Positions 35,150 through 46,232 are shown, counted from the first letter of the stretch. The stretch is 64,000 nt of DNA from Hericium rajendrae (GCA_033439255.1 CM065882.1:1426001-1490000), one strand, 5' to 3'. Notes: generated by a model not told the origin, from the letters alone. A program made the numbers and translations.

Positions 35150-35650
35150 AGTTCTCTTGAGTTTGCAAGTTCAATTCCAGTTCATGCCAGACTTTTTTGA
35201 TATTTTTTAATACTGAAAATAATATCATCAATGAGCAATTAGCATTAGTACAATGTCTACTCTTATAGTATATTATAAGTACAGAAATGCCTAGAAATCT
35301 ATGATTTTGAAGACTGATTATATAATCAAAATTTCAGTTTTGAAGCACCAGCAGTAAAGTCTTGCTTTCTCATGAGCTTTACATCCTGCATACTTGTCAT
35401 GTTGGCTGCAAGGCTCGACGGGTATCTCCAAGTCATCCGCTGAGTGGTTGACGGTTTGGAACCAGGAGGTACTTGACCTGGCGGCTCACCTTGGTCGTCT
35501 TGTATGTATCTCACTTGCTGAGCTGGCAGACTAATTTACTTATAGGTCTCTAAATCTGGCACCAACTAAGGCATATTAGAGCTTATCAAAACCATATTGA
35601 TAGCTGCTTCCAGATGAGGCCTTCTGAGCTATGCTAGCCTATCTGCCTAG
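35150..35650. other. unassigned segment of HLN-R with a possible captured exon
   Basis: Begins with another T-arm-like GCAAGTTCAATTCCAG. On the minus strand 35514-35326 an open frame reads MRYIQDDQGEPPGQVPPG... with ordinary amino-acid composition, unlike the repeats around it. It could be a fragment of a host gene picked up by the element; no family recognised. Confidence 0.3.
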
Positions 35651-35689
35651 TTGAAAATCAACCAATTATCATTATTCTAATGATCTTGA

Positions 35690-37416
35690 GGTAAGTCCAT
35701 CAATTCTCTGTCAATTCTCTCGTTCTAAAATGTATTGGACTCTACTGATTAATCGCTTTCCAGCCATGCTACATAGCCCCCAAACCATCCAGAACTCGAA
35801 AATCAAGACTCAAAATTGGGATTACCCCCTAGAAACCTTGATCTTGAGGTAAGTCCTTCAATTCTCCACCGATTCTCTCGTTCTAAAATGCGTTCAACTC
35901 TACTAATTAATCGCTTTCCAGCCATGCTATATAACCCCCAAACCATCCAGAACTTAAAAATCAAGACTCGAAATTGGGATTACCCCCTAGAAACCTTGAT
36001 CTTGAGGTAAGTCCTTCAATTCTCCACCGATTCTCTCGTTCTAAAATGCGTTCAACTCTACTAATTAATCGCTTTCCAGTCATGCTACATAGCCCCCAAA
36101 CCATCCAGAACTCGAAAATCAAAACTCGAAACTGAGATCTCCCCCCCAAGATCTTGACCTTGAGGTAAGTCTAGCAGTTCTCCACCGATTCACTCATTCT
36201 AAATTGGGCCTGAATGTACTGATTAATCGCTTTCCAGACATGCTACATAGACCCCATGCCATCCACAACTTGAAAATCAAAACTCGAAACTGAGATCTCC
36301 CCCTCAAGATCTGGACCTTGAGGTAAGTCTAGCAGTTCTCCACCGATTCACTCATTCTAAATTGGGCCTGAATGTACTGATTAATCGCTTTCCAGCCATG
36401 CTACATAGACCCCAATCTGCTCAGAACTCGAAAATCAAAACTCGAAACTGAGATCCCCCCCAAGATCTTGACCTTGAGGTAAGTCTAGCAGTTCTCCACT
36501 GATTCACTCATTCTAAATTGGGTCTGAATGTACTGATTAATCGCTTTCCAGACATGCTACATAGACCCCATGCCATCCAGAACTCGAAAATCAAGACTCA
36601 AAATTGGGATTACCCCCTAGAAACCTTGATCTTGAGGTAAGTCCTTCAATTCTCCACCGATTCTCTCGTTCTAAAATGCGTTCAACTCTACTAATTAATC
36701 GCTTTCCAGCCATGCTACATAGATCCCAATCTGCTCAGAACTCGAAAATCAAAACTCAAAACTGAGATCTCCCCCCCAAGATCTTGACCTTGAGATAAGT
36801 CCCTCAGTTCTCCACCGATTCACTCATTCTAAATTGGGCCTGAATGTACTGATTAATCGCTTTCCAGACATGCTACATAGACCCCATGCCATCCAGAACT
36901 CAAAAGTCAAAACTCGAAACTGAGATCTCCCCCCAAGATCTTGACCTTGGGATAAGTCTGGCAGTTCTCCACCGATTTAATTGTTCTAAATTGCATTGAA
37001 ATTTACTGATTAATCGCTTTCCAGCCATGCTACATAGACCCCAAACCATCCAGAACTCGAAAATCAAAACTCAAAACTGAGATCTCTCCCCCAAGATCTT
37101 GACCTCGAGGTAAGTCTAGCAGTTCTCCACCGATTCACTCGTTCTAAATTGGGCCTGAATGTACTGATTAATCACTTTCCAGCCATGCTACATAGACCCC
37201 AATCTGCCCAGAACTCGAAAATCAAAACTCGAAACTGAGATCTCCCCCCCAAGATCTTGACCTTGAGGTAAGTCTGGCAGTTCTCCACCAATTTAATTGT
37301 TCTAAAATGCACTGAAATGTATTGATTAATCACTTTCCAGCCATGCTACATAGGCCTCAGTCCATCCAGAACTCAAAAATCAAAATTTGAAATTGAGATC
37401 TTCCGTTCAAGATCTT
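35690..37416 (+). repeat. 158-bp tandem array, about 11 units, each with an intron-like segment
   Basis: Units recur every 156-158 bp (for example at 35861, 36019, 36177, 36335, 36491, 36649, 36807, 36964, 37122, 37280). Each carries GAG|GTAAGTC, a TACTAAT or TACTGAT branch-like motif and a CTTTCCAG acceptor 73 nt after the donor, followed by an 85-nt exon-like part. Exon length is not a multiple of three and stops are present, so the array does not encode a protein repeat. Interrupted by L1 in its last unit. Confidence 0.8.
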
Positions 37417-37749
37417 CATCTGAGAAATTTGAATTTGACATAGCTGCAGGTTACATTATAGGTGCTATCATTGAGCTATCAGAGCTATGAAGTTTGCTTA
37501 TCCAGCTATGTAGAGCTATGAGAGCTATCATAATCTACATAGTAGACAGTGTGACATTTATCATAGCCTCCATAGCCTGTAGTCTGATATACATAGGGCT
37601 ATCATAATTAACAAGGTGTGCTATGGCTACTATGATGCCTATGATTACTACCACAAGTCAGATAAGCACCAGATATTATAAGTCAGAATTTATCATATTA
37701 AATTGTAATAAATCTACTACCATACATATGTAAGCTAGTCGAGCTACTG

Positions 37750-38900
37750 CGTAGGGCACAGGATGCGGAGGGCACGCAAGTCGCCATGGAGGGTGCAAGT
37801 GCAGGTGCAAAGACAGCACGGGCACACAAAAGACAGCACATGCACACAAAATGGCACGGAGGGCACAGGGGTAGGCGTGGGCCGCACACAGCATACATGG
37901 TCCATGCACAGCAAGCCGGACCATGTGTAGCTGCGTGCGGGTGGCCATGCCCACAAATGGGGTCAGAGCTGCTATGCATGCGCGCAGGTTGCATACATGT
38001 GCGTGGGATGTTGCACACATACACAGAGCATCTGGAGGGCACAGGGTGTTGAGCGGGCATGTGGGAGCACGCGTGCATGCAGGGCATTGTAGGCAAGTGG
38101 CGTTGAGTGCGAATGCTGAGTGTCGTGTGTGCATTGTTGTGGGATGGGGTCTTGCAGTGCCACCATGCGCTGGCATCTGTGCACATGCAGAGGCAGAGCT
38201 GGGCACGTGCAGGGGATGTCGGGCACGCACGGGTGTCAAACATGTGCGGGAGGCCTGGAGCGAGCGTGCAGGACATTCTGCATGCATGAAGAGGCACTGT
38301 ATGGCACGTCACGCACATGTGGTTGTTGTGCACCTGTGCAGGTCATTGCACACACATGCGGGGCATGTTGAGTTGAGCAGGTGCAGGAGCATACATGCAA
38401 CCGGGCATGGCACACATGTCCGGGGCATTGTGAGCAGGTGCGGGGCATTGTGAGTGGGTGTGGGGGCTTGAGCGCACAGACGGGATGTTGCAAGCATGCA
38501 CGGTGTTGAATGCAAGCACGAGGCCTTGCGGGGATTGAGGTGAGCATGTGGGGTCATGGCTGATAGGCATGAACGATGTCCGAGTCCCATTGCCATGGCA
38601 ACGGGACTACGATGCATGCACATGCACAAACGTGGGGCATGGGCGATGATGTGGCCCATGTGCACATGTCGTTGATGTCACGCAGATGATGTCACGTGGT
38701 ACACGCATGCACACATGCTGTGGCCTTGTGTACGCTGGTGCACGTGGAAGGGGATGGTGGTCGGAGGCATGCGCAGGGGTCGCAGCCTGTTGGAGTCAGG
38801 CATGGGGTGTACGAGCTGCACGCGGGGCGTGGATGTGGCATAGACAGGCCGAGGAAGGGGCGATGAGAGTGAAAAAAAGGCAGCGGGATCATAGGATGGT
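37750..38900. repeat. CpG-rich degenerate core of L1
   Basis: Words such as GGCATGTTG, GTGCGGGGCATTG, GCACACATG; less CpG-dense than the cores of L2 and L3 because some CpGs read TpG/CpA. Long ORFs on both strands are composition artefacts. Confidence 0.65.
38581..38610. promoter_or_regulatory. X-box-like palindrome of L1
   Basis: Centre ATTGCCATGGCAAC with flanking GAGTCCC / GGGACT pairing. See the perfect version in L2. Confidence 0.5.
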
Positions 38901-38937
38901 AGCACAGGGATGTGGAGTCAACAGAATAAAAGATATC

Positions 38938-38970
38938 GACAGTGTCGCTCGAAAAATGATTGACACTCTC
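38938..38970 (-). other. 3'-splice-site hairpin of L1 (partly decayed)
   Basis: Left arm GACAGTGTCGCTCG, right arm TGATTGACACTCTC; the outer part pairs, the inner part does not. Minus-strand intron: GTGAGT donor at 39013, branch GTACTAAT, AG at 38968. Confidence 0.5.
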
Positions 38971-39160
38971 TTTATTAGTACGAAAAAATGATAAGAGGCT
39001 TTTTTTTACTCACCTAAGGCCCTCTAAGTATCTGCTAAAAAAACCATCCCAGCCGTATTGAAAGCTGATAGAGAACGAAAAAAATGGAAGAAAGGAGGCT
39101 GGAGGAGAAAACACGAAGGAGGGGAAGGGAGACTGGTAAAAAGGAGTGAAGTCTCGACAT

Positions 39161-39189
39161 GTTAAACTCAGTGCTTCAGCCACCAAACG
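39161..39189. promoter_or_regulatory. promoter-proximal hairpin of L1 (decayed)
   Basis: Loop GTGCTTCAGCCAC is kept; the outer arms have drifted. Confidence 0.4.
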
Positions 39190-39423
39190 AGCGAAGCTTC
39201 GTTGCTCGAGCCTCAGCAAATCAAATAAACTTGTATAAATTCAACAAAAAAAGGGACAGTGATAGATTATACATTTAATTAGAATGTATGAGAACACTGT
39301 GTATCTACTGGATTGTGAATCTGTGAGCAGCAGCATCAACGTAGTAAAGTCTGGCGTCCAGTCTCTGCCACGACACTCGGCAAGCGCCTGGCAACCACAA
39401 ATTCCGGTTCTATCTGGGATTCT

Positions 39424-39465
39424 TATATAAGGCTGGCGTGATGTGCTTTACCTCTTGCTCTTTAA
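39424..39465 (+). promoter_or_regulatory. TATA-type promoter of L1
   Basis: TATATAAGGCTGGCGTGATG, then CTCTTGCTCTTTAACC. Confidence 0.55.
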
Positions 39466-39879
39466 CCCCCACCATTCCTTGCCACATTGACACATTTGTC
39501 GTTGTTGTTTGCTCACTTGTCATCGTTTGCTCGCTCCATCTGAAAAAATGGAATTTTATATAGCTGCAGGCTAAGTTATGGGTGCTATTATTGAACTATC
39601 AGAGCTATGTAGTTTGCTTATCCAGCTATGTAGAGCTATGAGAGCTTCCATAGCTTCTATAGCTACCTGTGTCAGTTATATAGTCTACCATAGCTTCCAT
39701 AGACAGCAGTTTGAAATATATAGTACTATTGTACCTAGTAAGATGAGCTATGAGTACTATTAGTACTACTAGTACTATGTCAAGTCACCCAGGTACTTTG
39801 GTGCAAAATATTCAAAGTCAAAATTTCTTATATTCAGTATGATTCTACTACAGAACAAGTACACTACAAGTATAAATAC

Positions 39880-40687
39880 TGCAGGCATGCACACCATGTA
39901 CAGGTAGGGCCACGCACAGGCACAAGCACACTGATGGACTGCGACAAGGCGCACACACCCACGAGGCACGGCGCAGCGCGGCAGTCGTGTACGACGCGGC
40001 AGTCGGGCGCGAAGAGCGGCGGGCCCGTGTGAGAGGCGCACGGGGGGGAGAGCGAGGGGGGGCGAGATGTCGGTGGGCGGCTAGAGGTGCCGCACTCGGG
40101 GTAGCGGGGCGCGCGTGCGAGGCATGGAGGCGAGGCGCGAGGCGTCGAAGGTGGCGCGAAGTGGGGACCGGCAGCGGGCCCATGTGTAGGCGCGGGAGGC
40201 GGGCGTGCGGGGAATGCACGACGTGGCAGAGCCCGTGCGCGACGTGGCAGGCCCGCGCGCCGGAGGCGAGGTACTGGGGACGTGCGATGCGCGGCGGGCG
40301 TGTGCGAGACGTCGGCAGGCCGCGCGAGGCCCGCGCGAGACTCGCGGGGCGGCGCAAGGCATGCGGTGGGCGCACGAGGCCCGTGGGGTGTGCGCGCCGC
40401 GGGTTCCGCGCGCGAGGCTCCTGGCAGCGCGCTCGCAGTCCGTTCGTGGCTGCAGTCGTGCATGCGCGGACCTGACCATACACAGGGGCGCGGACGTGGT
40501 CGCAGAGCCGTGTCCGTCCATCCGTGCGCTGGCGCGGACGTGCGGGGCTGCCCGTGCACCTATGGGGCCGTGCGCGGGCAAACCGGTGCGGGTGCGGGTG
40601 CACTGGCAGCCGTATGCGGGCGTTGCGGCAACGCACGGCGCCGATGACGTGTCGGGTGCGGCGGGGGCGCGAGGATGGCGACGGGAT
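39880..40687. repeat. CpG-rich degenerate core of L2 (left of L3)
   Basis: Very CpG-dense words such as GCGCGAGGCGCG and GGCCCGTG. The stretch about 39860-39960 (CACCATGTACAGGTAGGGCC) is alignable with the CpG-poor L7 copies near 4560-4640, tying L7 to this family. Confidence 0.7.
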
Positions 40688-41553
40688 CATCAGAGAAATG
40701 TGTTACTGGTATATAACACTATGTAAGCTACATAGCTTTCCTAGGTCCATAGCTGTCCTCTTTTATACATAGCAGTCCATAGCAGTCAAGTAAGCTATCA
40801 TAGCTTGCCATAGCTGCCATAGCATAGGGCATAAGCTATCATAGCTATCATAGCTATCATAGCATAGGGTATAAGCTATCATAGCTGTTATAGCTATTCT
40901 AGTATAAGATAACTATAGAAGCTATTCCAACTATATACTGTATTCTCATTATTATATTATATCTAGCTAGTAAGATTGCTATTCACTCTATGTCACTTCT
41001 ATTCAATATGCTATTTGAGTATATAAAACAAATATATTATAGATCCAATAACTGAATATCTTACAGTCACAAACATCGAAAATAAAAAAAATTATATTGT
41101 TCAAACAATTTTATTACAAAACATTGTTATAGCTACAGAGACTACTAGATAACTACAAAAGATAACAAACTTACAATGACAATAAAAAGCAAAAACATAT
41201 CAATAAAAAAGATATTAGTATTGAAAGATAACAAAGATAACATATAAAAACTCACCAAACTAATAAAAAAGCGAAAACCTACAAGACATTCAAAGAGATC
41301 AATGTTAAGATACAATACTACTTACCTAGTAAGGATACAAAGGTACTTTAACAAGCAATGAAGACATTAGCATAAGAAATAAAAGACGGAGAATAAAAGC
41401 TTACCTTAAAGAGATAGCAGCGACGAACAAGCAAGTAATAGCGACGAGCAAGCAAGCCTCGACGCCGAGTGAGCAAAGGACGACGACGACGAAGCGTCGA
41501 CGTGGCAAGACATGATGGGGGTTAAGAGCAAGAGGTAACGCGCGTCGCGCAAG

Positions 41554-41562
41554 CCTTATATA
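41554..41562 (-). promoter_or_regulatory. TATA box of L3
   Basis: TATATAAGG on the minus strand followed by GCGCGACGCGCG, CTCTTGCTC and ACCCCCATCATG, close to L0. Confidence 0.6.
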
Positions 41563-41793
41563 CGAATCCCGGGCGAAGCCGAGAATCGTGGCTGCCGGGC
41601 GTTGCCGAGTGCCGCGTCAGAGGCTAAGTGGCAGACGTGATAACTTTGACTCTGCTATCCGGTCTTGTGTGCTAAATTATGTAGATGCTCAGCTCATTCA
41701 AGCCATGTATATTATCATTCTACACTACGGTATCTTGTTTTGTAATTATAGGGATTTTATTCGATTTGCTACGTCGCGAGAAACTTGACTCGC

Positions 41794-41820
41794 TCGTTCA
41801 GTGGCTGAAGCACCGATGTC
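41794..41820. promoter_or_regulatory. promoter-proximal hairpin of L3 (decayed)
   Basis: Reads GTTCAGTGGCTGAAGCACC; loop sequence kept on the minus strand, arms weakened. Confidence 0.4.
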
Positions 41821-41953
41821 GCGTCGAAGTTCGTCTCGACTCTGTTCCTCAACACTACTCCTCCGTTCTCCCTCCTCTTCGCTCGCTCGCTCGCCTCTAT
41901 CTCCCGTCAAATCGAAAGCCGGAAGGGAAGGGTAGCATGCAGAGGGATTCAAG

Positions 41954-41999
41954 GTAAGTAAAAACAATCTTTGTCTTGTGTATGTGTGCTAACGCGGAG
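41954..41999 (+). other. intron-like unit before the L3 hairpin
   Basis: CAAG|GTAAGT donor, branch TGTGCTAAC, acceptor GGAG; 46 nt. The hairpin begins at its 3' end. Confidence 0.5.
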
Positions 42000-42026
42000 A
42001 GTATCGCTCATTCGAGCGATACTCTC
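41997..42026 (+). other. 3'-splice-site hairpin of L3
   Basis: Perfect 13-bp arms GAGAGTATCGCTC / GAGCGATACTCTC, loop ATTC; same arms as L0. Confidence 0.65.
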
Positions 42027-42039
42027 GATTTATCTTGTC

Positions 42040-43390
42040 GCCGGTGCCCTAATCCCCCCTCGCCGTCCCTCCCGCGTCATGGTGTCTCTCTTCGACATCG
42101 CCGCCACGTCTCCAGCGCCCGACCCGCCGCCTCCAACGACCACGACCACCGGTATGCGCCCGGTTGGCCACGACCCAGGCCGTGTACGCCAGCGCACGCT
42201 CGCGCGCACGCGGGCCCGTCGCAGCCCAATGCCTCGCGCATGGCTTGCGGCAGCCTGATACCTCGTGTACGGCCTGCGCGCCTTGCGCACGGGCCGCGGC
42301 AGCCTGGGGCTCGCGCACGCCCCCTACGCCTCGCACCTCCCTCGTGCAGGCCTATTCTGTCGCGCACGGGCCTATCGCAGCCCCGACGTCCGTCCCATGC
42401 GCGGCTCGTACGCCTCGCCCGCCGCCCGCACGCCTCGTCCGCCGCCTGTACGCCGCCCATACGCCTTGTCCGCAGCCCGCACGTCTCGCCCGCCGCCCGC
42501 ACGCCTCGTCCGCCGCCTGTCCGCAGCCCGCACGTCTCGCCCGCAGCCTGCACGTCTCGCCCGCCGCCCGCATGCCTTGTCCGCCGCTCGCATGCCTTGC
42601 CCGCCGCCCGGTACGTCGCCCGCATGCCTTTTCCGCCGCCGCACGCCTCATCCGCCCGCACGCCTCATCTGCTGTCCGCACGCCTCATCCCCGCCCGCAC
42701 CCGCCCACACGCCTTGTTTGGCGCCCGCACACCTCACCCGGCACTATATGCCTTTTCGCCGCCCGCACGCCTCGCCCGCTGCCCATACGTCGCCCGCACG
42801 CCTTGTCCGCTGCCCCCATGCCTTGTCCGCCGCCCGCACGCTTCGTCCGCCGCCCGCACGCTTCGTCCGCCGCCCCGCACGCTTCGTCCGCCGCCCCGCA
42901 CGCTTCATCCGCCGCCCCGCACGCTTTGTCGGCGCCGCACGCTGTCCGCACGCCTCGTCCGCCGCCCGCACGCCGCCCGCACGTCTTGTCCGCCGCCCGC
43001 ACGTCTTGTCTGCCGCCCGCACGTCTCGCTTGCCGTCTATACGGCTTGTTCGCTGCCCGCACGTCTCGTCCGCCTCGTACGCGCACCGTGGCAGCACGAC
43101 GCCCCACCCACAGGTCTCCGCGCCTCGCTGTGCCCCACCACCCCGCGCACGGACCCTACGGCCCCGCATGAGCACGCGGCAGTCCAGCGCCTCGTGCACG
43201 GGCCCCATGCCCCACGTTTCACATACGCAGGCCCGCCCTATTGCGCGTGGGCCTCGCCAGTGCGCGCACTCCCGCGCACGGGCCCAGGCTTCACACGCGG
43301 CCATCGCGCCTCGCATGCAGAAGTGCTGCGTCGCGCACATCAATGGCACGCTCGTGCGTGTGCAGGCCTTGTCGCGCCCCACATGCGTGT
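42040..43390. repeat. CpG-rich degenerate core of L3
   Basis: From about 42400 it becomes a near-tandem run of CCGCCCGCACGCCTCGTC-type words about 18-30 bp apart. Frames of 335-473 codons are open on plus and up to 249 on minus; all three plus frames give Pro/Ala/Arg/His-rich readings, as expected from composition. Confidence 0.7.
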
Positions 43391-43880
43391 GATGTAGTAT
43401 ACTTGATTGTATTAGTACTAGTATTGAATATAATTGATTTTGATCTGGAACTTTCATACCTACCTGACTTGACATAGTACTTATAGTACTCATAGCTCAC
43501 CCCACTAAGTGTGATAATGCTATATATTCTGAACTGCTAACTATGGAATCTATGGTAGCATCACATAGCTGACACTAGCAGCTATGGAAGCTATGATAGC
43601 ATCACATAGCTGGCAATACCAGCTATGGAAGCTCTCATAGCTCTCATAGCTCTACATAGCTGGATAAGTAAACTTCATAGCTCTCATAGCTCAATGATAG
43701 CACCTATAATGTAACCTGCAGCTATATGGAATTTAGTTTTCTCAGATGATGTGGTGGGGTGTGGAAATGACGGCGGCGGCGGCGGCGGGGACGAGGACGG
43801 CGACGGGGTGAGCAGGACGGTGGGCGCGGGCTGTTGGAGCCACGCGGCGATGCGCAGGAGGCGGAGCGAGGCGCGCTGAA

Positions 43881-43910
43881 CGAGTCTCGTTGCCATGGCA
43901 ACGAGACTCG
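43881..43910. promoter_or_regulatory. X-box-like 30-bp perfect palindrome of L2
   Basis: Arms CGAGTCTC / GAGACTCG around GTTGCCATGGCAAC. The centre matches the palindromic X-box recognised by RFX-family factors. L1 (38581) and L5 (53248) have versions at the equivalent place just upstream of the splice hairpin. Confidence 0.6.
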
Positions 43911-44031
43911 AGGACGTCGTCGTCCGCGTTATCGAGGGAATGGGGCAGGTGTGGTGTGGTGAGCGTCGGCGCGGGGTATGGTAGCGTGTCGTGCGGAGGT
44001 GGAGGTGACTGGCTAGGCAGAGAAATAAAAG

Positions 44032-44074
44032 AAAACGAGTATCACTCGTGCAGAGCACGAGCGATACTCGTTTT
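44032..44074 (-). other. 3'-splice-site hairpin of L2
   Basis: 20-bp arms with one mismatch around loop AGA; inner part CGAGTATCACTCGTGC, outer AAAA/TTTT. Minus-strand intron: GTAAGT donor at 44115, branch GTGCTAAT, AG at 44067. Confidence 0.6.
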
Positions 44075-44232
44075 ATTAGCACGGTACAACGATAAGAGAG
44101 ACCGTGCTTACTTACCTGAATGCCCTCAGCCCGGCTCCTAACCCTTCTGACTGCAAAGCGATGCGAACCGTCGAGTGCGGAGAGAGGAAGTACGGGTTGG
44201 AGACGAGAGAGGAGGGAGTGATGAGGTGGAAA

Positions 44233-44268
44233 GCGCAAGTCGCGCTTCAGCCAGGACTCGACTTGCGC
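44233..44268. promoter_or_regulatory. promoter-proximal hairpin of L2
   Basis: Arms GCGCAAGTCG / CGACTTGCGC around a loop that keeps CTTCAGCCA. Arms differ entirely from L0 and L5 yet pair fully. Confidence 0.55.
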
Positions 44269-44507
44269 GGTCAAGTTCTTTCGGGCACAACAAATCGAAT
44301 AAATCGATTTTAAATCAGAAAAAAAGACTGGTATTATAGAATGTACATAAAACAATATCGCATGAGAAACGATCGTAGATAATGTACCATAGGCCACTGG
44401 CCAGCAAAGACAACTTACTCGGATCTGGCAGTTAGCCTCTGTTGCGGAGCCCGGCAACCTTCGGCCCGGCGCTCGGCAGCCACGTTTCGGGCCCCGCTCG
44501 CAACGCC

Positions 44508-44550
44508 TATATAAGGCATGCGCGATGCGCGTCCTCTCTCTCTCTCTAAC
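44508..44550 (+). promoter_or_regulatory. TATA-type promoter of L2
   Basis: TATATAAGGCATGCGCGATG, then CTCTCTCTCTAACCCCCACC. Confidence 0.55.
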
Positions 44551-44639
44551 CCCCACCATCTTCCGCTTTTATGGCCTCTTGCTCTTGTCTTCTAAGCCTT
44601 TAAGGTAAAGTCTCTTATATTTCTTATGTTTCTTATGTT

Positions 44640-45330
44640 TCTAATACTAATGTTCTTATGTTTCTAGTTAATTTCGCTTTTTTGTAGTCACAGTAGGCCT
44701 TGTAAGATAAGTTTTCTTATCTTTATTATTCTCTTAGCCTGATGTTCTTATATCTGTAGTTCATTTTCGCTTTTTGTAATCTTGGTATATTTTTCCTGTT
44801 ATCTTATCTCTTTTATTCTTTTATCTTATCTTTTATCTTATCTTAACATCTTATCTTATCTCATTGGTGTTTTCTCTATCATAAATTTGTATTAAATTAT
44901 ATTTATATAATGACTTATATAGTTTGTATTATTGTTATAAAATACCTAATAAGATTTATATTGCTTTGCTCTTCTTGATAGTTTGATTGTGCTATAACAT
45001 TAAGTATAAATTTGAGATAATTGAGATAAATAAAATATAGTGTAGAAAGTTAGCATAGTCTTGATAATCTGAGATAACATAACTAGTATTCATACAGTCT
45101 GTAGTGTGAATAGTATATATACCACATATAGTTAGTATAGCTCTCATAGCTACTTTATACTATGATAGCTATAATAGCTATCATAGCTCTCTATAGCTGT
45201 CCTATTTGGCTCTATAGCTTTATATAGATGACCTCATAGCTATATAGAGGTATGAAGAAAAGGAGACAGCTATGGAGCTATGAGAACTATGTAATCAATA
45301 TAGTCATATATAGCTCTAACAGTTTTCTCA
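44640..45330 (+). other. intronic/AT-rich right arm of L2
   Basis: Repeated TTTCGCTTTTTTGTAG-type motifs (near 44670 and 44763), TTATCTTATC microsatellite-like run (44790-44860), then CTATCATAGCT-like words to the right end. Confidence 0.5.
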
Positions 45331-45532
45331 GATGTCATCGTCATCATTTGCTCACTCGTCGTTGTCGTTTGCTCATTTTATTATTATTGTTCTCTTTGTT
45401 GTTAAAGGTATGCTGTTATTCTTAATTATCTTATAACTTATACTAATGTCTTCATACTTATTACACTACCATGTAGTCCTACTAGGTAAGCTTGATTATT
45501 TTTTATACTGATGTCTTCAAATTGTCTTGTAG

Positions 45533-45555
45533 ATTTTTGCTTTTTTGCTAATCTG
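45533..45555 (+). other. micro-exon-like motif of L1
   Basis: CTTGTAG acceptor, ATTTTTGCTTTTTTGCTAAT, CTG, then GTAAGT donor; 23 nt. Confidence 0.45.
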
Positions 45556-46232
45556 GTAAGTCTTCATAGATTATCTTTGTTATCTTCTAATACTCATGTC
45601 TTTTCTTATTTGTATCTTTTGCTTTTTGTAGTCATTGTAAGTTTGTTACCTTTTGTAGTTTTGTAGTAGTCTCTGTAGCTATAGTAATGTTTTGTAATGA
45701 AATTGTTTGAGTAATATAAGTTATCCAATTTTTGATGTTTGTGACTGTAAGACATCAGACTATTGAATCTATAATATAATTATTTTATATGCTATTTTAG
45801 CATATTTGATAGAAGTAATATAGAGTAGATAGAAATCTTACTAGCTAGATATAATATAATGATGGAGATATATTATATAGTTAATATAGCTTCTATAGTT
45901 ATCTTATACTAGAATAACTATAACAGCTATGATAGCTTATGCCCTATGCTATGACAGCTATGACAAGCTATGATAGCTTTGCATAGTTTACTTGACTGTT
46001 ATGTATAAAAGAGGACAGCTATGGACCTAGGAAAGCTATGTAGCTAATATAGTGTTATATACCAGTGACATATTTCTCAGATGTTGACCTTGAGGTAGCT
46101 ATAGATTTTATAGAGATTTATAATCAATCTGACAAGTGAGACTTTACATCATTTATGCACTGTTTCTAAATATAACTAACAATGAAAAAGGAATCGTATT
46201 GCTGTGCGAAGCATCGGCCCTCTTCCACCAAG

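Larger units (their letters stand above)
40688..43748 (-). mobile_element. CATC element L3, innermost of the nest (inverted)
   Basis: Ends CATCAGAGAAATGTG and TTTTCTCAGATG; target duplication AT (40686-40687, 43749-43750). 3061 bp, inverted relative to L1 and L2: TATA box on minus at 41554, splice hairpin at 41997, CpG core 42040-43390, AT-rich arms both sides. Its CpG core is the most regular in the window, suggesting it is young. Confidence 0.8.
39537..45334 (+). mobile_element. CATC element L2, middle of the nest
   Basis: Ends CATCTGAAAAAATGG and AGTTTTCTCAGATG; target duplication TC (39535-39536, 45335-45336). Own sequence 39537-40687 plus 43751-45334 (about 2.73 kb). CpG core is split by L3. 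Same module order as L0 and L1 in the plus direction. Confidence 0.8.
37417..46083 (+). mobile_element. CATC element L1, outermost of a three-level nest
   Basis: Ends CATCTGAGAAATTTG and ATTTCTCAGATG; target duplication TT (37415-37416, 46084-46085) within the 158-bp array. Own sequence 37417-39536 plus 45337-46083 (about 2.87 kb). Same order as L0: AT-rich arm, CpG core, palindromic X-box-like site, splice hairpin, promoter hairpin, TATA box, micro-exon, AT-rich arm. L2 is inserted in its promoter-downstream TCGTTTGCTCGCTC repeats. Confidence 0.8.
34416..46232 (+). mobile_element. Helentron-like element HLN-R, hosting the L1-L2-L3 nest
   Basis: 5' end TTACGATTCCTTAGAATCG at 34416; 3' end ACTAACAATGAAAAAGGAAT, hairpin, CCCTCTTCCACCAAG at 46232. 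Its 3' end is closer to the coding Helitron's (23548-23614) than to HLN1's. Own sequence is about 3.15 kb: tRNA-like block, old subterminal repeats, two long palindromes, an unassigned segment and the 158-bp array; the remainder is L1 with its nested elements. Confidence 0.7.

Noticed and set aside
35690-37416. CRISPR-like array
   Set aside because: Units are about 158 bp with no short repeat/unique spacer pattern; eukaryotic context.
37676-38665. ORFs of 176-211 codons in L1
   Set aside because: Overlapping on both strands over a degenerate repeat; His/Cys/Ala-rich readings follow the GCATG words.
41976-43397. Open frames of 335-473 codons in the L3 CpG core
   Set aside because: All plus frames and several minus frames are open at once and read as Arg/Pro/Ala/His-rich repeats; stop codons are rare in such GC-rich degenerate DNA. 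Related cores in L0, L1, L2 and L5 do not keep one frame.
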